In this document: positions 1-14,054 of the stretch, piece by piece
How the letters are laid out: each line of letters begins with the position of its first letter
Numbering within the stretch: position 1 is the first letter of the stretch
Origin: Ptychodera flava
Lineage: Eukaryota > Hemichordata > Enteropneusta > Ptychoderidae
DNA: 64,000 nt
Direction of reading: 5' to 3'
Assembly: GCF_041260155.1 (NCBI RefSeq)
Contig: NC_091930.1
Location: forward strand, 35,386,070 to 35,450,069
Position numbers and translations under genes: made by a program
Notes under the pieces: generated by a model
Database searches by the model: none
Told to the model about the DNA's origin: nothing
Seen by the model: the letters and a program-made list of their open reading frames with translations, nothing else

Positions 1-1229
1 AGAAAAACCCGCCTGACGAAAGTAGTTGACTTGAGTGAAGCCATGTTACACCTCGCCGCCGTTCAAACTAAAATGACGGGGAAAAGGAGCATATCTACAG
101 ACAGTAAATTATTGCAAAAGTGGCACTTCGAGGATTTTCGACCAGCCCCAATACAGCAATTTACATTTGAAGGCATTTACTATAGTTCCGACCTACTCAC
201 CTTTTTAACGATCTGGTAATTTGTTGGTTCGTGAATTATCTGTTGTTACCGTGCCATACCTTCCTTTCTTGTAGCACCACCAAGGCTTGATCTTCGGCCT
301 AGTCTCAGTAACGGGCTTCTTCCCAACCACTTATCCAAGTAATGTTACAAACGCCCGTAGCTACAGCGAACTTGCATATGAAAAAAATAATTACTGCTCA
401 TATCGCCAAGAAAAATGTTAACCCACATGATGAGTTACATGTTTGCTATGATAAAATTTTGCTCCTTGCCGAAATCATATACCGACAAAGTCACGTGTCT
501 TGACTTTCACGTGTATTCATCGACTGAGACTTTAGAAATGTGCATAAAGTGCACAACCCCTTGGAGACGATGGCAGTGCAGTACTTTCCATGCTTTAGCT
601 CTACTGTCTCTGTGAGTAAGTGGGTGATCGCCTAGTCGGTCTGTGTGAGTGAATAAGTGCATGTATGTCCATACGTGCGTATGGCCATCGAAGAATAGCA
701 ACAACTTAGCTCCACTGCTGAACTACCTTTTCGGAGGCGAATATGTATCCATGAGGTTTCGACCACCGACTTCGTCGCTAGGTGACATTGCATCTTCAAG
801 TCGTTCTGCAAGTTTGAATCTTAGGGCAACCAATTGAATATCGTTACTGAATTACGTGTTAATATACTGACTCACGATAAAATTATTTTTTTGGACTTCC
901 AGAGAGAATTTACACGTGTCGTTATGAAGTAAGTTGCCAATGTCTCTGTTTCTGATTTAATCCCTATTTAGCCTTTCAAAGCAGTCCGCAAACAGTCTAC
1001 AAATCAAACATTTGATGTCACTTATATTCAACATCAAACTGCCTTCACCCTTCGTTTACAATCTTGTCAACCTCCGAAATTAAACTGGAGGGTAAAATAC
1101 AAACAAACAGCAATCAGACAAGAAACAAACACACTAGGTCGTGCCCTTTGCCACATCAATTATCCTGATAAATGATTGACGGACTAATGCTTTACAGTCA
1201 TTATAGGAATTAAAAATATATGAAGCAAG
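1..1229. other. No recognisable gene
   Basis: Short open frames occur on both strands, but none shows a known domain, splice pattern or codon conservation. The longest plus-strand frame near position 31 begins only at TTG. I see no RNA gene or clear repeat here. Confidence 0.6.
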
Positions 1230-1466
1230 TTAACGCAAGTTTAAGACTTTGCTAAGTTTTCTCAGGTAACTTTGAACTCTCACCTTTGACAATCAAGAAT
1301 ACAAATCACTAGGGGTTTAGATTAAAGAAACAAAATTTAAATCTACCGACGTTTAAATTCAAAATATTTTGCAGGCTTCAAAGTGACTCCTAGCAGATGG
1401 CAGACCAGAATTGTATTGTCAATATTTGAGTGTCAATAAATGTCTCTGAAGCGCATTCTACCTTGG
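1230..1466 (-). repeat. Degraded copy of the TTAA-ended MITE family
   Basis: The right edge reads GCGCATTCTACCTT, the reverse complement of the AAGGTAGAATGCGC terminus seen at 5563 and 29984. The interior keeps AAGTTTAAGACTTT-like and AATCAAGAATA-like stretches known from the other copies. The copy is very eroded, so the left boundary is approximate. Confidence 0.35.
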
Positions 1467-1706
1467 AATGAAGAGGGGAACCGCCACCATGAATTGATTC
1501 GAACATGGACGTACATGAAGAAAGGGGGTGTACTAAACTGCACAGCCACATTACAGCACATGACATCGCAAATACGGAAAAGTCAACCTAGGGGTGGCTT
1601 AAGTTTGACTGGAACCTAAAACATACTGTTGCTTTTTATTTTTCTAAATATCAACTTAAAGAATTCTTCCGCCACGCGTTATTCTGAGAAGAAACTTCAC
1701 AGTGCT

Positions 1707-1712
1707 TTTATT
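1707..1712 (-). promoter_or_regulatory. Poly(A) signal for the first B4GALNT-like gene
   Basis: AATAAA reads on the minus strand about 75 bases beyond the stop codon at 1787, a normal distance for a short 3' UTR. Confidence 0.5.
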
Positions 1713-1786
1713 AAAAAAACGAACAACAATTTTGATAACTCTATGCTACAAGCTTTGTGTACACAGATAGTCCTTTAAATATTAAA

Positions 1787-3441
1787 TCATATACATTTGA
1801 GGTTATTGTTAAAAAGAAGGTGGTTAGAGTGTCTCTTGGGGTCAGTCTTATCGACTAGCCTCGCTCTGTATTGTAAATACTTGGCGTTTCTGACAGGGGC
1901 ATGGTCTACGTCCACGTCTTTACACATGGCGACTCTCATTTTACCGAGTCCATCAACAAAGAATGCCGTGTGACCAATCCTGCGATATTCTGGATCAAAG
2001 CCCACCTGTCTGACGACCGACGTTTTGGCCATGAAAAAATCGACCACCACGTCAACGACATCGCACTCAGGAAATTTATCCAGTTTGTGATAACGACCGT
2101 GTATCGAGCGAAGGCAGTCGCCATTTTGTCCGCCATGTTGAAAATGAAACATTTGTTATAACTCTTCCCATTAACAGTTCCGCCGACCAGATCTAGTTTT
2201 GAAAATGGGTCCTCGAGTTTCTCGAGCATGTACTCAAGTTTTGTCTGCTCAGTGAAGACAAAATCGTCGTCGACCCAGAGGAAGTATTTAGTTGTGACCT
2301 GGCTGAGTGCGACGCCCCGACCTGCAAACAATCCTTCGGCAAACGGCATGATAGTCTGCTTGACATTTCTACCGACAATCCTTTGCGGCACCTCGGAGTC
2401 GTCTGCCACGACAATCCTAACGTCCGGGTAAAACTTATTGATGCTGTCAACGAGTCTATTGATGGCTTCGTAGCGTTCGAAAGTCTTGGTGACCACGGTG
2501 ACCTTGTCCGCAAGCGTTGCTAACGGTCCAAAATCGTACAGATCCGGAAGCGTCTGTCTGCGCACATGCACATGGACTTGCACGACGAAACCCATGAAAT
2601 TGACATCGACGATGTCCCGGATGCTGATGTCATAGATTATACTTTTGTAGATCAGATTGTCGAGAAGAATGTTTAGCGTTTCCACGCTATTGCTTTTTAT
2701 TGTAATTTCCCTTGTGTTGTTACCAAGGATGAGAAAATCGTGTGAGGGGATGTTAGTTCTTCCAATGACTAGTTTTGCAATTGTCTTCCTTGTGATAATT
2801 TTCACCGTCAGTTCTCGAGAATATACACTGACTGGAAATAAGGTCTGAAAAAGCGGGTCGACTCGAAGCCCTACTAACCTCGATGGCAGAAGAGGTTCCA
2901 CGACTATGCCATTGCCGACATAACTGATCGGCGACATGGACTTGCAAACACCCAGCGGCTCTCTTTTCTCAGCCTGTTCCCTTTGCCATAGCAACGCCTG
3001 TTCCAACCTCCTCGCGTTTGTCGCCTCATCTAATGGGAAAGTTTGGTTTTTATGACACCTGCAAGGTTTTTCCTGCATTTGCATCCTGTGTCGCAAAACT
3101 TCCTCCGTGTCAGAAAGTTTGTTGAACTCATGTCTCCACACGTTTGCGACAGCAGTCAACATATCGAGCTTGTCATCACCGACCGTGTCACCATCGTCGT
3201 CACCAAACTGTTTTGGAAGACGGCCTTTCATGATTTGTTTGAGTTGCTCTCCGCCTAGTGTTCCGACGCCCTCACTTGTGACGTCAAGGCCTTCGCGAAA
3301 TAAAACCAGGGTGGCCGAATTCAGGAACAGGAACGTCGTCATGACAACACCGAGCGTGAAGTACAGAACGGCGCTGAGTAAACTTTTAAATTTCATCTTC
3401 CTATATTTCCGATTCAACCTGTTATGGAGAATGAATGACAT
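1787..3441 (-). CDS. Beta-1,4-N-acetylgalactosaminyltransferase-like, copy 1
   Basis: Type II Golgi glycosyltransferase of family GT12 (B4GALNT1/2-like), expected to move GalNAc from UDP-GalNAc onto glycolipid or glycoprotein acceptors. The protein starts at ATG 3441 with a short cytoplasmic tail (a second Met lies 15 residues in). A membrane segment follows at about residues 20-48, then a stem, and the catalytic domain starts near residue 313 (DKVTVVTKTFERY). The metal-binding motif LWVDDDFVF lies near 389-397. The last ~115 residues (GFDPEYRRIG, FFVDGLGKMRVA) match the family end. They lie in another frame: one base seems to be missing near 2137-2141, where FIFN should continue into HGGQNGDCLRS. 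There are no introns, and the length of about 550 aa fits the family. The downstream neighbour at 6028-7795 is a paralogue on the same strand. Sequencing indel or recent pseudogene cannot be told apart here. The family call is firm; the acceptor is unknown. Confidence 0.87.
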
Positions 3442-3560
3442 AAATCGACGAATATTTTTAAATTCTTATCACAACCAAAAATCGCCATTGGTAGTCATAC
3501 AACCCCATTCTCAACTCTGCTATACGAGTACTTTGAACCAAATTCACAGAAGCAGGTAGA

Positions 3561-3776
3561 CACAAATGTACCGTGGACGAAAACGACAATTCTCCGCGCT
3601 GTGTTAAATTTATCTCCGCGCTGTGTTAAAAGCTCCGCGCTTTGTTAAATTTGTTTCCACGCTGTGTACAAAATAGCCGCGCTGTGCTAAAAAAATCGCC
3701 GCGCTGTGTAACACAGGGCGGAGAATTGTCGTTTTTGTCGACGGTATTTTCGTAATTCGTCCACTGTACAAATGTG
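3561..3776. mobile_element. Small inverted-repeat element with internal 20-bp repeats
   Basis: Ends are inverted copies: CACAAATGTACCGTGGACGA on the left and TCGTCCACTGTACAAATGTG on the right. A second inverted pair lies inside (ACGACAATTCTCC and GGAGAATTGTCGT). The centre is six degenerate copies of a roughly 20-bp unit with core CCGCGCTGTGTTAAA. The size and absence of coding capacity fit a non-autonomous DNA transposon (MITE). It lies about 120 bases upstream of the B4GALNT copy 1 start codon, so it may overlap that promoter. Confidence 0.75.
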
Positions 3777-4802
3777 GCACACATAGGTTGTCTGACACAG
3801 ACAGAGAAAAGGGTCAGGGTGTCAGGCTCATAAAGTAACAGCAAATTTACAACTCAAAGCGCTGTATGTCAAAGGCCATCTTGCTCATACAATCATGGAA
3901 GTTTCTATACTGAAACGATATTTACAGCACTCAGTGAGATACGAAACTGTGAGCTGCTGTGACAGACATGTGTTGATAATGGCGCCTGAGGTGTTTATCG
4001 TCATGACCTCAATACATGTGGTAATCGTTTAATAATGCTGTCACTTTAACCGGTAACACAGAAATAAAATTGAGCGTTCCGACCATAAAAGCGGACGTGC
4101 TCTGATTGATGAAACCAAATACGCTGGCGTGACCCGTCACGCTTCATGTCAAATCAAGCCAGAAAATTTTGCTGGAATTTTAAAAATGCCGATATTGAAA
4201 AAAGACAAAAGCCGGTCGTCATTAAACTTACCTTGTATCTGTGAGTAAGAGAATAATCTACGACATGATTCATTTAGTGAATTTCCTCGATGACAACGTA
4301 AAACGCTGTGCATTCATTGTCTCTGTCACCATTGCCACGAAGGCTTCCATGACAATAAAGGTTTTCAATCATGCAGATTAACACTGGCGGCGCTGTTGTG
4401 CAACAGGTGGCACCAACTGCGTTTATCCTGAACGCCTTTTCCACACTTCTCGTGTTGATGTACATTTTGAATAAACCGTTCCATATTCATGTCATCACTG
4501 TATTCGTATGAACTGGGGAATTTAGTCGGCATCTCTTTTCTTAACTCTACCAGCAAATTAAATGTCAATTACGACAAAGACTAACTCATTTCCACGACTA
4601 CAATTGTATGGCACTGGGCACCCTATAGCGTTTTAGGGCCACAAATTCAATATGGTAACAGCTTGGGATACTATACAATCATTTCAGAATGTCATGAAGT
4701 GTACCACCCCGCGACAATGATTATCCTGAGCTATAGAAAAATGAAGGGTTGATTTTGTTACAACAATTCAACGCAAAATATCGCGGATGTCAAGTACCCT
4801 GT

Positions 4803-4803
<1 letters not shown>
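3777..4803. other. No recognisable gene
   Basis: Minus-strand frames between 4274 and 4568 give two overlapping short peptides without a known domain. I could not support them as exons. No repeat structure is evident. Confidence 0.5.
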
Positions 4804-4893
<90 letters not shown>

Positions 4894-5007
4894 CATACAT
4901 ACATATATAAATATAAATATGTATATATTATACGTACATACATTTATAAATATAAATAACTATATAACTATATATAACTATATATAACTATATATAACTA
5001 TATATAT
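4804..5007. repeat. (TA)n microsatellite with ATATATAACT tail
   Basis: About 43 uninterrupted TA dinucleotides run to 4889, followed by AT-rich sequence and four copies of a CTATATATAA-type decamer near 4963-5000. Translated frames here are low-complexity artefacts. Confidence 0.95.
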
Positions 5008-5562
5008 TTTCCCCCCAAACGTTCTGCTTATATGGAATGGAACCAACGTTGTCCCTTTTATCGCTGTTGCCCTTAATGGCTTAGATGTTACAGTAAGTGT
5101 TTTTTTTGGGAGGGAATGTTGTGTACGTACGTGACTGGCGTAAAGCATTGATTGTCCTGCATGTCGCGGCAAACTCCCGACAGACATCGGAGATGCTGCA
5201 TCATATACAGTAGAAGAAAACAACAATCTGTGTTGCATGATCTTCCGACGTTCATCAGACCAGACTGGTATAAAGAAAAGGCGAATGATATTGAAAACTT
5301 AAGGAAACAATGCTAAAAATGTGTCTTTATTGCTAGGTGTTATTCAAGTTTCAGAAAGCCACTTTGCAAAAAAACCAACACATTTGGCATCATCGCTTCA
5401 GAAAAAATTGTTTAGGGTCAAAACATACGTTGGATCTTGATTTCCGTGTGCATTTATTGAAATGGTACATTTTTACTAGTAACATTACCAGTGTGTTTGT
5501 GAAACACGTATTTCATCGCTTCGACAAGTGATCAAAGAAAAAACGAACAAAATCCACAGCAC
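5008..5562. other. No recognisable gene
   Basis: Non-repetitive spacer with short frames only. I see no domain, RNA gene or inverted repeat that I can support. Confidence 0.5.
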
Positions 5563-5912
5563 AAGGTAGAATGCGCCTCGGGACCAGATATACGAACTCT
5601 TAAACCTTTACACAGTCATGTTTAATCTGCCACTTGTTAGGGTTTATCTTGAAGCCCATGGGGTAAACTTAAGTTTTCACCGGCTTATTCATGTGAAATT
5701 ACAAAATTTAATTTGTCAATAGTGTTAACACTGGAATGACGGCCATTTTGAATTTCAAGTGCCCATAAATGCCGGGTAATTTGTTTCTGTAGTACCAAAT
5801 TGTGCACGATGACCCTTCAGTTTTACTCTTGATTTCGAAAGGGAATGGCTTTCTTACGAAAAATTTGAGCAAAAGTTTAAGTCTTTCAATTTCGAAGCGT
5901 GTACTACCTTAA
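5563..5912 (+). mobile_element. TTAA-ended MITE family, near full-length copy
   Basis: It starts AAGGTAGAATGCGCCTCG and ends in GCGTGTACTACCTTAA, so the termini are roughly inverted copies ending in or next to TTAA. The interior landmarks recur in other copies: CCACTTGTTAGGGTT, GTTAACACTGG, GGCCATTTTGAATTTCAA, CTCTTGATTTCGAAAG, AAGTTTAAGTCTTTC. Related copies lie near 21310, 23205, 29984, 35560(-), 36290(-), 41470 and 60478. TTAA next to the ends is reminiscent of piggyBac-type targets, but no transposase is present. Confidence 0.7.
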
Positions 5913-6027
5913 CATTAAATGTTTCCGACAGAAGGGTGTGCATGCTGAGTAGCTACTGTTACATACGTCAATCAAACTCTCTCTAAACTTGAAGATAAAA
6001 TATATAAAATAAATGCATGAAAAATTC

Positions 6028-7795
6028 TCAAGTACATTTTAAGTTGTTACTGAAAAATAGATGATTCGTGTGTCTTTTCGGATACGTTGCGTCATCCTTT
6101 CTGGTTCTGTAAAGTGCATACTTGGTATTTGTCATTTGAAAGTGGGCGATATCAACGTCCTTACAAGCCGCTACTCTCATTTTACCCAGTCCGTCGATGA
6201 AAAACTCAGAGTGGCCGATCCGACGGTATTCTGGGTCGAACCCGACCTGTCTGACGACGGAGGTTCTCGCCATGAAGAAATCGATGACGACATCAGCTAC
6301 GTCGCATTCTTGAAATCGTTCGTGAGGTCGGTAGCTCCGTAAATTGTTTTCAGACAGTCGCCGGTGGCACCGCCATATTTGAATATGAAACATTTATTGT
6401 AGGCTCTGCCGTTCACAGTCCCGCCGATGACATCCAGACGACCAAGCGGGTCCTCTAACTTTTTCAGCATGAGTTCTAACTTTGTTTTCTCGGTGAATAC
6501 AAAGTCATCGTCAACCCAAACAAAGTACTTGGTAGTAACTTGACTCAAAGCTACCCCCTTCCTGCAAAGAGCCCCTCAGCAAACGGCATGAGGGTTTGCT
6601 TTACATTCCTTCCCATAATCCTTTGTGCGTTTTCTGTGTCGTCTGCTACTATGATCATCATATTTGGGTAAAATTTGTTTATGCTTTCGACTAATCTGTT
6701 CACAGCATCGTAACGCTCGAAAGTTTTCGTTATGACAGTAACTTTGTCTGAGATCAGCCCGTCAGGACCGGAATCGTAGAGATCAGGTAAAATTTGGCGC
6801 CTAATATGAATGTTAACGTTCACCTTAAAGCTCATGAAAGTGATTTCTAGAATATCCCGGATGTTGACGTCATAGTAAGTACTTTTATATAGGACGTGAT
6901 TCAACAGTCGGTTCAGTTTGCTTACATTACGACTGAGTAATGTCAATTGCGATGTGTCATTCCCAAAAATTTCTAATCCGCCATGTTTGACCAGTCGTTT
7001 AAATTTTGCGAGACCCCGAAGGTGTAGTTTACCCAGGCCTTTTGTCGATTTAATATTTAATGTTAATCGTTGCGTTTTGTTTGAAATAGTGATAACGTCA
7101 GCTGCCAGCGGATCAACCGAAATCCCGACCAATTGAACAGATTGCAGGGGTTCGACAACAATGCCACTTCCGATATAGTCCAGTGGAGACATTGCCCTAC
7201 AAAACGAGAATGATTCTCTCTTCTCAGCCTCGTGCTGTAACCATACAAGCGCTTCCTTCCGGCGTCGTTCGTCCATTTTGTCATCCAGCGGATGCTTCAG
7301 GGTTCTATGGCAGTTGCACGATTCTCGTGGCGCCATTTTGTTTCTAAATTTTGTTTCCCTCTGCGGAGATACTTCCTCTCTTTCCTCGGTCCACGAATTA
7401 AATAGGGATCTTACCCTTAATTCCTGCTGGGCCAATGTATGCATATCATTGATGTTATTTGCTACTGCCTGGTCTTCCCTTTCTTCGCGGATAACGGTGC
7501 TATCTTGTATAAATACGTTCTCCGCAGTTGTGCTCGTAACCGAGTCGCTCATGCTTTTGTTTTCAATGACGTCATCATAGATGTTCCTCTCCAACAACTC
7601 GTCGACAACTCCGCTCACCGGCGTGTTCATATTTGTGTAAAATGCATCTTCGTGGAATATACTCGCCACGTCTCTAGTTTCCTCCAACGCTAGGCTCGTA
7701 TCGTTTGTCTGATGCAGGGAAATAATATTGGACAGCAACATACCGGCCGAGAAGCAAATAATCCCGCCTAAAAATTGGCCGAGCTTTAGCCGCAT
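6028..7795 (-). CDS. Beta-1,4-N-acetylgalactosaminyltransferase-like, copy 2
   Basis: Paralogue of the gene at 1787-3441, with the same GT12 family layout and no introns. The start is ATG 7795 (MRLKLGQF), with a membrane segment at about residues 5-27 and a longer acidic stem than copy 1. A shared block PLDYIGSGIVVEPL follows. The catalytic domain includes DKVTVITKTFERY, VWVDDDFVF (the metal-binding DDD) and GFDPEYRRIG near the end. The frame is broken twice, each consistent with one missing base: in a run of five C on the plus strand (6554-6558), where copy 1 implies one more base, and near 6333-6338, where TIYG should run on into SYRPHERF. Apart from these, conservation with copy 1 is continuous to the stop. 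It probably arose by tandem duplication. It may be an active gene with assembly indels or a young pseudogene. The acceptor sugar is unknown. Confidence 0.85.
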
Positions 7796-9762
<1,967 letters not shown>

Positions 9763-10720
9763 ATCCTTTGCTGTATTGTCGAGATTAAAGTCTATATAAA
9801 GTCTATCTTTTATCGGTACACATTTTTTCCATGTCGAAGATAATAGCCATATCAATTCCATGTTTAAACTTTTGAACTAATTTAGGAATAATGCCCGTGC
9901 GCCGTGGGCGAGCTGTCAATCATTTCTTGTCGTCGGTCGCACTAGCGAGGATCATGGCGTTCAAGTTTGTGTAAAAAGTAATGCAAGATTACCTCTTTGT
10001 CCACACATACGTTCCGTTAAGTTATACACGATTACAAAGGTACCATATACGCCTAGAAATTTATTTCATACAAAATTATGCCATTTGTCGAGAACAATAA
10101 TCGACTAAATCACAACGGCAATGAACAGCTCCGAAAATTAAATAACACTCATATTTATCATTTTGATAATTAGTGTTGCAGTCTATGAAACATTGAATTT
10201 ATTACACGACTTTTGAGGCTCCGCGGGACCTTTAAGCAGTACTTCCACCCTCCTTGTTACAATGGAAACCATATAGTACGGCATGGGAGTACTTTGTTAG
10301 TTGACAGTTCAGGCGACGTTAGGGTGTTTACGAATAAGAAACTAAAACACAATGACTCAAAACTTTTCTATTCAAGGATATATGTCTGAATTGACTTGAT
10401 CAAAGCTGACAAAACTTACTATGTACATTAAAGATGCCATTATAGAACGTTATTGAAAGACACTAAGCATCTTTAATTTGACTAATTACAAATTTGCATA
10501 TTCAATAAACTTACCTATTTTGGAATGTATCAACCTGATCAGAGTTTATGAAATTTGTTATTTACATTGCACATAGTATGATATAACAATATTGGAAGTT
10601 ATTTAGCAGTATTACTAATTCTCAAATTTAAAGAACGTTCCTAATGAAGCTTTTGTATCCGGATCGACGTCGTCTTGGTCAAAATATCAAAATTGACGAA
10701 AATTGCCGTATCCTTTAAAG

Positions 10721-10723
<3 letters not shown>
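9763..10723. other. No recognisable gene
   Basis: A GC-richer patch near 9890-9970 resembles a promoter and contains a seven-codon frame only. The rest is AT-rich spacer without an identified feature. Confidence 0.5.

Positions 10724-10782
<59 letters not shown>
10724..10782. repeat. (TA)n microsatellite
   Basis: About 29 TA dinucleotides lying about 90 bases beyond the stop of the acyltransferase-like gene. Confidence 0.95.
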
Positions 10783-10786
<4 letters not shown>

Positions 10787-10874
10787 CTGTAATTTGCCAT
10801 GGTGAATATTGTTGATGATGTTGATCATAAAAATTGCAATGAAATTGCAAAGTTGTGGCAAAGATCAAACCTTT

Positions 10875-11743
10875 TTATGTTCTCTTACGAAACATCAGAC
10901 AAGAAAATTTTTCATCTGTCTGTTTTGAGAAACCATATGATTCGGCAATTTGCTCTATTCCAGGGGCATTAATGAAATATGGCTCATGTAATTCACCGAA
11001 TGTCCTTACTTCACAAGTGAGCTGTTCATATGCTAACATCATCAGCCTCTTATGTCTGTACTCAGAGGCAGTATATGTATAACCCATATCCCCGAGTTCC
11101 TTGAAAATCACCCAACATATAGGTTTTTTGTTGTAAATGACTACATTAGGGCAGTGCTGTAAAGTCTTTGTGAATATTGGCGACGGCGTCGAGGAAGCAG
11201 TACGCCAGATGTCTCTTAGCGTGGGGACAAATTTAGGAGTCAGTTTGGGTCCAAACTTCAGCTCGTCTGGTAGGCCGGGAATACTCTGAAGTATGGACTT
11301 GTTGGAATGGTGATAAAAGTAGCAAAAGTCTTTTAAATGCAACAGATACCCTTTACGAAAACAAATATCCTCAATGGTTGAGACTACGTTTTCTGGGACT
11401 GCTTCAAACATTAAGGCTTTTCTTGTCCAGTCCATTGCCCTGCTAGAAGGCAAGACTGATTTCAAGTAAACAGTATCGTTCGATAGACGAAATACGTTCT
11501 GTCATAGGGAGGCTCATAGTATTGTTTGTTTACACACACTACCGTATTAAGATTTTCATAATCATCGGTGTTTGTGTACAGCTCAATGCATGGCCAGACA
11601 TTGCGTGTCTTGAAACTGTTCCTCATCAAATGGTACGCTGGATTACATCTTGGCAGCCAGGTCTTAAGATATGTCAGCAATGTTGGTAACCTGTCGGTTC
11701 TTGCAAGTTTAAACTCCGATGCTACCAATTTTGACATCGACAT
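10875..11743 (-). CDS. Glycine N-acyltransferase-like protein
   Basis: GNAT-fold enzyme of the GLYAT/GLYATL type, which transfers an acyl group from acyl-CoA to glycine or another amino acid in conjugation (detoxification) reactions. The start is ATG 11743 (MSMSKLVASEF) and the stop is TAA at 10875. The N-terminal part carries the family pattern of a short helix, YHLMRNSF and a VVCVNKQ strand. The C-terminal acetyltransferase part has ICWVIFKELGDMGYTYTASE, then the EYRHKRL segment at the CoA-binding position and a closing PYFIN...AESYGF block. The usual R-G-K/L-G in the CoA loop is degenerate (YRHKRLMM). No introns; about 289 aa, the family size. The reading frame shifts once near 11488-11491, consistent with a single missing base, after which SNDTVYLKSVL resumes. 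It has no paralogue in the window. The family is likely; the substrate is unknown. Confidence 0.75.
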
Positions 11744-11828
11744 GGCTCTTCACTTCTTAGAAGGCGATTTCTGGAGCAGGAAAGAACCGTTCAGCAGTTA
11801 TTCGGTTATCTTTTTAGCTATCTTTCTC

Positions 11829-11930
<102 letters not shown>

Positions 11931-12017
11931 ATATATTAATTAATTAATTAATTAATTAATAAATAAATAAATAATTAATTAATAATAAATAAAAATAATT
12001 AATTAATTAATTAATTT
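11931..12017. repeat. (TTAA)n/(AATA)n microsatellite
   Basis: Runs of TAAT and AATA tetramers directly joined to the CTGT and TATG repeats on either side, forming one compound microsatellite. Confidence 0.9.
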
Positions 12018-12048
12018 ATGTGTGTTAATTTTTGTTTGTGCGCGCGTG

Positions 12049-12084
12049 TATGTATGTATGTATGTATGTATGTATGTATGTATG

Positions 12085-12115
<31 letters not shown>

Positions 12116-12212
12116 TGTATGTATGTATGTATGTATGTATGTATGTATGTATGTATGTATGTATGTATGTATGTATGTATGTATGTATGTATGCATGTAT
12201 GTATTGTATGTA
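12049..12212. repeat. (TATG)n microsatellite
   Basis: About 40 TATG tetramers with one phase slip near 12114. Frames read through it as YVCM or THIY repeats are artefacts. Confidence 0.95.
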
Positions 12213-13641
12213 TGAGTGAGTGAGTGTGGGCATGTATATTTTTATGAATCACGAAGCTTTGGGTGCCCAAAAATTTACTTAGCTGCCAACGAATGCCTTT
12301 AAATGAGTTTACTGTGACATCTTCCAGAATTTTGTGACACGAGGTGTTCTCATTCTAAAACGTTTCTTATTTGGTGTACATTGATAGAGTGCATGTGCGG
12401 GTCTGCGTTTATACAACAGAAAATGTCACGCATGCAGTATCAGACTGAACACCTTACATTAGAACCGCATAGTTTTCGTGTGTATTATTTTAGAGTATGG
12501 TAAAACTGTATTATGAGTACATTAGAAGTAGGAATCTTGATAGTTGCAAATTGTATTGAGGGAGCCTTAGATGCATTTCTGTACCTGAATAGAGGGAACG
12601 CTTTCTTTTTCCTAGCCGGCCAAAGTGTTCTTTTGAATATTGATAGCTACATGTACAGAGTGAAACGTGTACACAGAGTACACAATTTCGACGGGCGTAA
12701 GTACACACGAATAGCTTTTTTTCTGAAATCGACAGGTAACGATGTACCGCAAAAGTGTAAATATAATTTGCTACTCATGAAAGAAACATGTATTCGATGT
12801 CCGTCTGTTTGTTTGATAACCGTATTCAACGATTTCTGCACAGGCAAGTGACAGTCGATTATATGGGATGTCGTGTATTTAAGAGGCACTAATGTTGAAG
12901 TGCTAAAGATGTTTTAAGCCCCCAGTATCTATATCTCTGCCCGCTCCCAAGTCCACAAACATGATCAAGTTTCCACTGCCCTCTCCCACCTCTGAAATTT
13001 CCACCTGCTTTTATTATCTAGATACATTATATTTTTCCAAAAGTAACAAAAGACAGCTAGTGTTAATTTTGCACTGAAACTTTCTTTCCGGTACCAAGTG
13101 CCAGCACATTTTCTCCCCGCCCCTTTCAAAATAAATAGACGAGAAGGTGAAAATGAAATATCTCTTCCACCCACGTAATATTGGCATTTTCTCCCCGCCC
13201 GCTGATTAGGTTTTAAGTTTGTCAGCTAAAAAAACTGAGCACGGGTAGCTTTTTGCTCCAACAGCTTTGCCTTTTCTGTAGTACGAAGGCTTTTCAATTT
13301 TCAAATTTTACCTCATGTACACAAAGGCGATGTGCAAAGGATTCAAGAAAACTGCCTACGGAGACCTTAAAGTTTGTAGATCGGGATATAGTAATGATGA
13401 CTAAAAGACCAGAAGACAGTCGCAACTTTTTTCATATTCCTAGCTACCGGGAGTGTGGGGCCGACGGTGTGGGAAAAATCGACCCAACACTCTCAGAAAT
13501 CGTCTCACACTGTGTATAACCCGCATAAAAGAAGCGGTATATTATTACACGAGCTCTGAATGATAATTAACGGCCTTTCGCTCCGTGTACAAAATAGTAT
13601 CCAATGACGCGATGAGCAGCACACGGTCCGGAACTACAAAG
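12213..13641. other. No recognisable gene
   Basis: A 112-codon plus-strand frame (12513-12851) and an 88-codon frame (13253-13519) have no domain I recognise and no clear exon borders. Both may be chance. No RNA gene seen. Confidence 0.5.
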
Positions 13642-14054
13642 TACAGCGCTTGTCTTTTTAGTGTGGAGTTTCAGGGTTTGGCACGCACGGATTTTTGTTT
13701 GGCACAGCCAAGATTTACAGTTCGACACAAAGAAATACCAGACGGAAATGCAACATTTTATCCAAGACAGACGACACGTTTTCATTTCTGTCTTCGTCTG
13801 AGAATGCCGCACAGTGCAGTGTTGTTGCATGCAAATTTAAGCGAGTTGTTTTAACGGTCACAACTGTCGGTCTGAACAGAAAAGGACCCACGTTTGATCG
13901 TCGTATCTTCGTATAGCTATCGCCTTGGAGTAATCTATCGAAATAATGCAAAATACACGGGGAAGAACCTACACCCGTGGAAAGGCAACCAGCAGTGGTC
14001 TCCGGCAATAAGTAGTTCACGAAATAGAGGAGATAGGTGGTGATCAGGCGACTG

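Noticed and set aside
12003-12270. Long frames reading YIHT or YVCM repeats
   Set aside because: They are translations of the (TATG)n microsatellite on both strands.
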